From Opitutales bacterium (GTDB lineage Bacteria; Verrucomicrobiota; Verrucomicrobiae; Opitutales; CAG-312): a DNA stretch of 5,038 nt. Positions 1-5,038 of the stretch are shown here, in pieces. The position numbers were made by a program, and so were the translations under genes. The DNA lies in NCBI GenBank assembly GCA_017623955.1, contig JAGAOA010000271.1, forward strand, positions 1 through 5,038, read 5' to 3'. The notes beneath the pieces are model-generated. The model was given only the letters and a program-made list of their open reading frames with translations, ran no database searches and was not told the DNA's origin. How positions within the stretch are numbered: the stretch's first letter is position 1; each line of letters opens with the position of its first letter.

Positions 1-636
1 GAAGAATTTGAAAAAGCAATAGAATATTGGAAAACAGTAGCATCTGACGAAGGTTGTCAATACGATGACGTTGTTGACTTCAACGGCGAAGACATTGAGC
101 CTACTGTAACTTGGGGTGTAAATCCATCGCAAGCAATATTTGTTAGCGAAAAGATACCAAACCCTTCAACAATCGAAGATGCAACAGCTCGTAAAGATGC
201 AGAAGACGCTTTAGAATATATGGGCTTGGCACCAGAAACTCCAATAGCTGGCACAAAAATAGATGTTGCATTCATTGGTTCTTGCACAAATGGTCGTTTA
301 TCAGACTTTGTTGAAGCTGCAAAATACCTAAAGGGTAAAAAAGTTGCAGATGGAGTAAAAGCATTGGCTGTTCCAGGTTCGCAAATAGTTGATAAGCTCG
401 CACGCGAAATGGGCTTGGACAAGGTATTTGAAGAAGCTGGATTCCAATGGCGTGAAGCTGGTTGTTCGATGTGCTTGGCTATGAATCCTGATAAATTAGT
501 TGGTCGTCAACTTTGTGCGTCAACATCGAATAGAAATTTCAAAGGTAGACAAGGTTCGCCAACTGGTAGAACTGTGTTGATGAGTCCGCTTATGGTTGCA
601 GCGGCAGCTGTAAAGGGCGAAATTACAATGCCTTAA
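1..636 (+). CDS. leuC: 3-isopropylmalate dehydratase large subunit, C-terminal part (5' end outside window)
   Basis: This is the last 211 codons of LeuC. With LeuD, LeuC isomerises 2-isopropylmalate to 3-isopropylmalate in cytoplasmic leucine biosynthesis. The reading frame is open from base 1, so the gene starts before the window. The three cysteines that bind the [4Fe-4S] cluster in aconitase-family enzymes are present: one in GSCTNGR (codon 283-285) and two in [11 protein letters not shown] (codons 463-465 and 472-474). Other family blocks are TWGVNP near residue 40 and [14 protein letters not shown] near the C-terminus. The protein ends VKGEITMP, close to the usual family end. The SPTGRT..LMSP stretch after GRQG resembles PVC-group proteins as I remember them. 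No leuD follows: a terminator starts 14 bases after the stop, so this is the last gene of its transcript. The ATG at 220 is internal, not the real start. Identification is very secure. Confidence 0.97.
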   Translation, partial: EEFEKAIEYWKTVASDEGCQYDDVVDFNGEDIEPTVTWGVNPSQAIFVSEKIPNPSTIEDATARKDAEDALEYMGLAPETPIAGTKIDVAFIGSCTNGRLSDFVEAAKYLKGKKVADGVKALAVPGSQIVDKLAREMGLDKVFEEAGFQWREAGCSMCLAMNPDKLVGRQLCASTSNRNFKGRQGSPTGRTVLMSPLMVAAAAVKGEITMP

Positions 637-650
637 GATTAAAAAAATAC

Positions 651-690
651 AAAAAGAGCTTTCAAATTGGGAGCTCTTTTTTTTATTTTT
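651..690 (+). terminator. Intrinsic terminator after leuC
   Basis: A 10-bp perfect stem (AAAAAGAGCT at 651-660 with AGCTCTTTTT at 672-681) is extended inward by one C-G and two G-U pairs, leaving a loop of about five bases at 664-668. The 3' arm runs into a T tract that continues to 690 with one A at 685. It begins 14 bases after the leuC stop and separates leuC from the secreted-enzyme pair downstream. Confidence 0.9.
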
Positions 691-715
691 TAACAAAAGA
701 GATTGAAAATAATTG

Positions 716-740
716 CATATTTCATCATTATAGAAATATG
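716..740 (+). repeat. 8-bp inverted repeat overlapping the start codon of the ARH-family gene
   Basis: CATATTTC (716-723) and GAAATATG (733-740) are perfect reverse complements separated by nine bases. After one mismatch, two more outer pairs are possible (713-714 with 742-743). The right arm contains the ATG at 738. As DNA it could be an operator for a dimeric regulator. As RNA it would fold a weak, AT-rich hairpin over the start codon. No Shine-Dalgarno sequence and no convincing promoter were found in the 101-base gap between leuC and this gene, although a promoter is expected there because of the terminator just upstream. The repeat is certain; a function is inference, and AT-rich sequence makes chance matches more likely. 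Confidence 0.45.
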
Positions 741-2243
741 AAAATGATATCGTATATAATTGGGGTGTTGAGCTTATTGACTCTATGTGGTTGTTCAGAT
801 AAAATTGAAATTTCAAAAGCAGAACTTGTAGATAAAGTCAAAGGCGGTTGGGCTGGTCAATTTTTAGGCTGTGCGTATGGTGGGCCAACAGAATTTAAAT
901 ATGTAAATAAAATAGTTCCTGAAAGTGTAAAATTAGGATTCCCTACCGACAAACCTCTTGTTAAAGATATTTTTGACGGTCTTTATGATGATATTTATAT
1001 GGATGCAACTTTTGTTGCCGTGTTTGAAAAATACGGACTCAACGCACCTCGTAAAGAATTTGCAAAAGCTGTAGCCGAAGCCAACTATGAACTTTGGTGC
1101 GCCAATAAAGCTGCACGCTTTGAATATTTAGACGGCTACAATGTAGGCAAGCCTACGTCGTGGAAAATAAATCCGCATTCAAACGATATCGATTTTCAAA
1201 TTGAAGCCGATTTCGCTGGTTTGATGTCGCCCAATATGCCTCAATCGGCAATAAAATTTTGCGATACTATCGGAAAAATTTTTAATTCGGGCGAGGGTTA
1301 TTATTGCGGAGTGTATGTCGCTACGCTCTATTCTCTTGCATTCCAAACAACCGATATGCAAAAGTTAGTAGAAGATGCATTGAAAGCTATTCCACAACAA
1401 AGTATATCGTACAACATTGTTTCTGATATATTATCAGAATACAAAAAAGACAAATCTAATTGGCTAAACGCTTGGCACGTTGTAAAAAAATATTTTGAAA
1501 AACCATGCAAATCATACGCTAAACAAACGCTCTATGCACCATATAATTTGGGATATGTCGTTATTGGTCTGCTATATGGCAATGGGGATTTTGAAAAAAC
1601 TATCGATATTTCAACCCGATGTGGCTTAGATTCAGACTGCAATCCTGCTACTGCTGGTGGAATTTGGGCAACAGCTTTCGGCTATAATAAAATTCCAGAA
1701 AAGTTCAGAAAGCCTCTCGAACTTGCAGAAAATAAACTTATGTTTGGCACAAACTACACGCCTATTATGCTCTACGAGATAGGAACAAAACAAGCTATTG
1801 AAGTTATAGAAATGAATGGTGGCAAAATAAATGGCGAAAAAATTTCAATCCCCGCACAAAAAATAAAATGTGTAGAATTTGAAACGCCTATGCCCGATTA
1901 TAAAATAACGAAGCGTGAACAAATTTCATTAAAAGATAATCAGAGCAAAGAAATAACGTTCAAAGCAAAAGGTATTGAAGTTTTTGTTTATCATTATTCT
2001 ACAAAAAATGCCCCAAATGCCAAAGCAAAAAAATTCAATGGCGAAATTGCAAATGTAGAAGTATCGCTCAACGGAAAACCTGTTAGAAATGCAAAATTCT
2101 TCGGCGACTTACACAGAGTGTACCGCAAATACGCCTTTGCTGATTTCACCCTACCCGATGGCGAAAATACCATAAATTTGACATTTAAAAAATCAAACAA
2201 ATTGGCAGCCGATTTTTTCTGCGAAATACGTTATTACGAATAG
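738..2243 (+). CDS. ADP-ribosylglycohydrolase-superfamily lipoprotein (501 aa)
   Basis: This is an exported protein with the ARH fold (DraG/ARH3-like, Pfam ADP_ribosyl_GH). Residues 1-19 form a lipoprotein signal peptide: a short basic start, a hydrophobic core, then the lipobox LCGC with Cys19 as the lipidated residue. The catalytic domain spans about 27-350. It opens with KGGWAGQFLGCAYG (35-48) and has a first acidic motif YDDIYMD (83-89), a central block NDIDFQIEAD (149-158) and a C-terminal acidic motif GLDSDCNPA (296-304). In studied ARH enzymes the first and last acidic motifs bind two Mg ions. Residues about 385-501 look beta-rich and form an unassigned accessory domain. The ATG at 738 was chosen; the in-frame ATG at 744 would also leave a usable signal peptide. 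No Shine-Dalgarno sequence is visible. The GH36 gene follows after 21 bp. Its substrate is unknown, and extracytoplasmic location plus neighbour suggest a glycan rather than ADP-ribosylated protein. Family assignment is good; function is open. Confidence 0.9.
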   Translation: MKMISYIIGVLSLLTLCGCSDKIEISKAELVDKVKGGWAGQFLGCAYGGPTEFKYVNKIVPESVKLGFPTDKPLVKDIFDGLYDDIYMDATFVAVFEKYGLNAPRKEFAKAVAEANYELWCANKAARFEYLDGYNVGKPTSWKINPHSNDIDFQIEADFAGLMSPNMPQSAIKFCDTIGKIFNSGEGYYCGVYVATLYSLAFQTTDMQKLVEDALKAIPQQSISYNIVSDILSEYKKDKSNWLNAWHVVKKYFEKPCKSYAKQTLYAPYNLGYVVIGLLYGNGDFEKTIDISTRCGLDSDCNPATAGGIWATAFGYNKIPEKFRKPLELAENKLMFGTNYTPIMLYEIGTKQAIEVIEMNGGKINGEKISIPAQKIKCVEFETPMPDYKITKREQISLKDNQSKEITFKAKGIEVFVYHYSTKNAPNAKAKKFNGEIANVEVSLNGKPVRNAKFFGDLHRVYRKYAFADFTLPDGENTINLTFKKSNKLAADFFCEIRYYE

Positions 2244-2264
2244 AATTTAAATATAATAAAATCT

Positions 2265-4238
2265 ATGAAACTAATAAAACTCACGTTTATATTATTGTGC
2301 ATTTGTAATTTTGCATTTGCTAATAAATTTACAACAGACGATGTTGAGCCGTCATTCAAATACGATGGGAAAGCCTTCGACAAATCTACTTGGGCAAAAT
2401 CGGAAAGCGTTTTGAAAAACTCAGCCGATGAAAAAATAACACAACGTACATACTCTTCGCCCGACAAGCTTTTAAATGTTATCCTAACAATAAAAGAATA
2501 CCACAAATTCAACGTTGTTGAGTGGTTGTGCGAGTTTGAAAACGTAGGAAATACCGACACTAAAATTGTATCGGATGTAAAAAATGTAGATTGGCAATGG
2601 AAGTTAGCAAACAATACAAAAATTGCATTTGTAAGAGGCCTTACAGGTGGAGATGTGAAAACACAAGAATTCAAACCTGTATTTGCCGAAATAGGTAATC
2701 ATCACAAAAAAACGTTCGAATTGATAAACGACAGAGGTAGATCAAGTTGCAAATACTTGCCCTTCTTTTCTGTTGACTACGATGCTTTTAATGGGTTTTT
2801 AGCAGGTATCGGCTGGACTGGTAATTGGGAAGTGAAAGTTAATGCTCCAACTAAAAAATCAAATAAATTTCATCTTCAAGCAGGTCTGCTAAAGACAAAT
2901 TTCAAACTTTATCCAAAGGAAAAAATCAGAACACCTGCAATATTCATTGCTAATCGAATAAACACAAACATAGAAGATGCACAAAACTTGCATCGCAAGT
3001 TTATGCTCAAACATCATTCGCCCCATAACTCAAAAGGCGAGCTTATAAAAACCCCGTATTCATACGCATTCCACGGATGTCTTCCTCAATGGAAAATTTT
3101 AAAAGCATTAGATTTAGCAAAAGCAAACAATGTTCCAGTTGATTTGTGTTGGATTGACGCTGGTTGGTATGGCGATGATGTTCAACATCCAGAATCTTTA
3201 TTGGAATTCGATTGGTGGTCAATAGCTGGCGACTGGCGTGTAAATAGAAAATTATTCCCCGAAGGTCTAAAGAAAATCACAAATAAAGCACACTCTTTAG
3301 GAATGAATGCAATGGTTTGGTTTGAATCGGAACGTGTTGGTCCAAAAACAAAGCTCTACAAATCAAATCCAGAAAACTACATAAGCGAAGGCAGAGTGCA
3401 TCTAATAAATATGGGCGACGACAAATTACGCAAGCAATTAGAAGATTCTATAATTGCTGTAATGAACGAAGAAAATATCGACTATATGCGAAACGATTTC
3501 AATCTAAATCCTTCAAAAGTATGGGAAAGAATGGAAAAGCCTGACCGTGTCGGTATTCCTGAGATAAAGTATATTACTGGAATTTATAAATTTTGGGACA
3601 AACTTCGCTCGAACAATCCAAATGCTATTGTAGATAATTGTGCTTCGGGTGGACGTAGATTAGATTTTGAAACAGCCAACCGATCAATAGCTATGTGGCG
3701 TTCAGATATTCCGTGTCATTATGGACAAGATTGGGACGATGCAAATCAGCTTGCGACAATTTATCTTTCGCAGTGGTTTCCCCTTCATAGCACCGGCGTT
3801 ATGAGTCTGCACAACGATGTATACTCGCATCTCAGCGGATTAGCAACTGGAATAGTTTTCGACTTCAACAATAATCATCTAAGTGGTAATGTATTAAAAA
3901 AGCATGGCGAGCTTTTACGCAAACTCCGTAGAATATCAGAACTATTCTATCACGATATTTATCAACTTTCAGAAGCCCCCGAAAACTTCAGAAATTGGTT
4001 TGCGTATCAATTGAATAATCCAGAACAAAAGTGTGGTGTAATTGTTGCATTGCGTAGGAAATATAGCAGTGAGCCTGAACAAACTTTCTATCTAAAAAAG
4101 ATAAACACAAACGCTAATTATGAAATTGAAGACTGGCTCGGAAACAAAAAAGTAATATCCGGCAAAGAGCTAAGAAAACTTGAAGTTGAAATTTCTAAAC
4201 CACGCGATTTCAAAGTTTATTTTTACAAAGAACTTTAA
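2265..4238 (+). CDS. Secreted GH36-type alpha-galactosidase (657 aa)
   Basis: This is a retaining alpha-galactosidase of glycoside hydrolase family 36 (clan GH-D), expected to remove terminal alpha-galactosyl residues from oligo- or polysaccharides outside the cytoplasm. Residues 1-19 are a signal peptide ending AFA, probably cleaved by signal peptidase I; no proper lipobox is seen. Residues about 20-245 match the N-terminal beta-sandwich, 260-580 the (beta/alpha)8 barrel and 585-657 the C-terminal beta domain. Barrel landmarks are LCWIDAGWYG (294-303), WFESERVGP (352-360), YMRNDFN (407-413) with the predicted nucleophile Asp411, NCASGGRRLDFE (458-469) for sugar binding, and MWRSD (477-481) with the predicted acid/base Asp481. 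The nucleophile context resembles the YRQDFN subgroup rather than the classical KWD form. All catalytic residues are present and the gene is intact. It follows the ARH-family gene by 21 bp with no Shine-Dalgarno sequence, so the two are probably co-transcribed. Alpha-N-acetylgalactosaminidase activity, also known in GH36, cannot be excluded. Confidence 0.94.
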   Translation: MKLIKLTFILLCICNFAFANKFTTDDVEPSFKYDGKAFDKSTWAKSESVLKNSADEKITQRTYSSPDKLLNVILTIKEYHKFNVVEWLCEFENVGNTDTKIVSDVKNVDWQWKLANNTKIAFVRGLTGGDVKTQEFKPVFAEIGNHHKKTFELINDRGRSSCKYLPFFSVDYDAFNGFLAGIGWTGNWEVKVNAPTKKSNKFHLQAGLLKTNFKLYPKEKIRTPAIFIANRINTNIEDAQNLHRKFMLKHHSPHNSKGELIKTPYSYAFHGCLPQWKILKALDLAKANNVPVDLCWIDAGWYGDDVQHPESLLEFDWWSIAGDWRVNRKLFPEGLKKITNKAHSLGMNAMVWFESERVGPKTKLYKSNPENYISEGRVHLINMGDDKLRKQLEDSIIAVMNEENIDYMRNDFNLNPSKVWERMEKPDRVGIPEIKYITGIYKFWDKLRSNNPNAIVDNCASGGRRLDFETANRSIAMWRSDIPCHYGQDWDDANQLATIYLSQWFPLHSTGVMSLHNDVYSHLSGLATGIVFDFNNNHLSGNVLKKHGELLRKLRRISELFYHDIYQLSEAPENFRNWFAYQLNNPEQKCGVIVALRRKYSSEPEQTFYLKKINTNANYEIEDWLGNKKVISGKELRKLEVEISKPRDFKVYFYKEL

Positions 4239-4250
4239 AAGTTTAGATAC

Positions 4251-4282
4251 AAAAAAAGAGCGAGTAATTTCGCTCTTTTTTT
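4251..4282. terminator. Bidirectional intrinsic terminator between convergent genes
   Basis: A perfect 13-bp stem (4251-4263 with 4270-4282) encloses a six-base loop GTAATT. The core GAGCGA/TCGCTC is flanked by seven A on the left and seven T on the right, so each strand has a U tract after the hairpin. It lies 12 bases after the alpha-galactosidase stop on the + strand and 11 bases beyond the TPR gene stop on the - strand. It can therefore serve both converging transcripts. Confidence 0.92.
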
Positions 4283-4293
4283 GTGATATAAAA

Positions 4294-5038
4294 TTATATT
4301 TGGTCGTAATACTTCTTTGCTTCTTTATAAATTTTACTGTTTTTATCTTTTGCTCTACGGAAGTACTCAAGCAAAGTTGCGTTTGCATCTCTACGCTGTT
4401 TCAAAGAATACAAACATTGTGCATCGTAATAATAAGCACGGCTACCCCAATATTCGTATCTAAAGAATACAACAAAAACTCGCTGAAAATATGCGTGAGC
4501 ATCTGCCCACTGGCCTTGTTCAAAGTAACATAAGCCCGACTTATACATAGACTCGGCAACTGGCTCGCCTCGAGAACGCTTATTCATATAAATCTTTTTA
4601 TATTCATCTAAAGCTAACTGATATTTTTTTTGCATTCTATAACAATCGGCAAGCAACATTATGCCTTGCCACGAACTCATAATTTCGGGCGAAGAAAGTT
4701 TAATACAATCCTTAGCACACAAAATAGCTTTATCATAGTTTTTCTGATTAAAATAAATCTTGCCCAATACCAAAGCCCCTTGCCATGCAAATGAAGCATT
4801 CCTATTTTTGTAAATTTCTTCTGCAAAAAGTTTTTTATCTATAAGATTGTAATCTTGTTTGGCAAGTTGTATTTGAGCAAAAAACGAGATATCCTTTTGA
4901 GATTGTGTTATTAGCTTTTTCTGCAAGATTGCTAATCTTGCTAATGCAGCTGGCGTTTTTATTTTTATATTTTTTTCTAAAACAGATACGTCTATATCTT
5001 TAGTAAAATCATCTCCTGATAACCATGAATCTATGATC
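4294..5038 (-). CDS. Tetratricopeptide-repeat protein, C-terminal part (5' end outside window)
   Basis: This reading frame stays open from the right edge to a TAA at 4294-4296, giving 247 codons of a longer protein. It carries about four TPR-like helical hairpins. Approximate positions are 4797-4696 (LGKIYFNQKNYDKA), 4677-4579 (LADCYRMQKKYQLALDEYKK), 4560-4465 (SGLCYFEQGQWADAHAYFQR) and 4443-4348 (AYYYDAQCLYSLKQRRDA). The Gly/Ala, Tyr and Ala spacing in each is typical of TPRs, which mediate protein-protein contacts. A very aromatic segment, FVVFFRYEYWGSRAYYYD, joins the last two repeats. The protein ends in a Lys/Tyr-rich tail (KIYKEAKKYYDQI). A TTG at 4926-4924 could be read as a start, but the frame continues upstream in TPR-like, Leu/Lys-rich sequence, so the true start is probably outside the window. 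Location and partners cannot be judged without the N-terminus. It resembles TPR proteins I associate with Lentisphaerota/Verrucomicrobiota, unverified. It is convergent with the enzyme pair and shares its terminator. Confidence 0.85.
   Translation of the reverse strand, partial: IIDSWLSGDDFTKDIDVSVLEKNIKIKTPAALARLAILQKKLITQSQKDISFFAQIQLAKQDYNLIDKKLFAEEIYKNRNASFAWQGALVLGKIYFNQKNYDKAILCAKDCIKLSSPEIMSSWQGIMLLADCYRMQKKYQLALDEYKKIYMNKRSRGEPVAESMYKSGLCYFEQGQWADAHAYFQRVFVVFFRYEYWGSRAYYYDAQCLYSLKQRRDANATLLEYFRRAKDKNSKIYKEAKKYYDQI

Noticed and set aside
57..422. Open frame on the - strand opposite leuC
   Set aside because: It lies entirely antisense to well-conserved LeuC codons and its translation is low-complexity Ser/Ala/Thr sequence with no recognisable motif.
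691..737. Possible Bacteroidota-type promoter (TTG at 703-705 and TA-rich element near 718)
   Set aside because: The -7-like element (TATTTC) does not match TAnnTTTG well and the spacing is poor. A promoter is likely here but I cannot place it.
520..816. Open frame on the - strand spanning the leuC end, terminator and start of the lipoprotein gene
   Set aside because: It runs through a clear intrinsic terminator and two real gene ends; the translation looks like random AT-rich sequence.
2245..2252. ATTTAAAT palindrome between the two enzyme genes
   Set aside because: It is an all-A/T 8-mer in a very AT-rich 21-base spacer and is expected by chance.
2234..2674. Open frame on the - strand over the start of the alpha-galactosidase gene
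   Set aside because: It is antisense to a signal peptide and N-terminal domain that are well supported; no family features are visible.
4180..4533. Open frame on the + strand with a hydrophobic stretch, overlapping the alpha-galactosidase end and the TPR gene
   Set aside because: It crosses the bidirectional terminator and is antisense to the TPR repeats. The hydrophobicity comes from T-rich sequence.
4924..4926. TTG as the start codon of the TPR protein
   Set aside because: The frame continues open to the window edge with coherent protein-like sequence, so this is more likely an internal Leu codon of a longer protein.

Overview
The window is AT-rich bacterial DNA with four protein genes, two of them cut by the window edges. 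No RNA gene, mobile element or CRISPR array was seen. It probably comes from the PVC superphylum (Lentisphaerota or Verrucomicrobiota), with Bacteroidota as the main alternative. Three things suggest this. The C-terminus of LeuC carries an [13 protein letters not shown] signature that I associate with PVC proteins. Neither complete gene has a recognisable Shine-Dalgarno sequence. The two secreted enzymes are types common in polysaccharide-degrading members of these groups. This placement is recalled from family patterns and was not tested by a search.

Layout: (1) 1-636, +, the C-terminal part of leuC, the large subunit of 3-isopropylmalate dehydratase, closed by a strong intrinsic terminator at about 651-690. 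(2) 738-4238, +, a two-gene unit. It holds a lipoprotein of the ADP-ribosylglycohydrolase (ARH) superfamily and, 21 bp downstream, a secreted GH36-type alpha-galactosidase. (3) 4251-4282, a near-perfect 13-bp hairpin flanked by A and T tracts that sits between convergent genes and can stop transcription from both sides. (4) 4294-5038, -, the C-terminal part of a tetratricopeptide-repeat (TPR) protein that runs off the right edge.

The central pair is the interesting part. Both products carry export signals, they are tightly spaced, and they are bounded by terminators, so they look like one small transcription unit. The GH36 enzyme should release alpha-linked galactose (or a related sugar) outside the cytoplasm. 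The ARH-fold lipoprotein keeps acidic motifs suited to a metal centre but is exported. That makes cytoplasmic ADP-ribosyl-protein hydrolysis unlikely and suggests a role on an extracytoplasmic glycan or glycoconjugate. A perfect 8-bp inverted repeat overlaps the start codon of the first gene and could be an operator or a translation-control hairpin. The leucine-biosynthesis gene and the TPR gene appear functionally unrelated to the pair.
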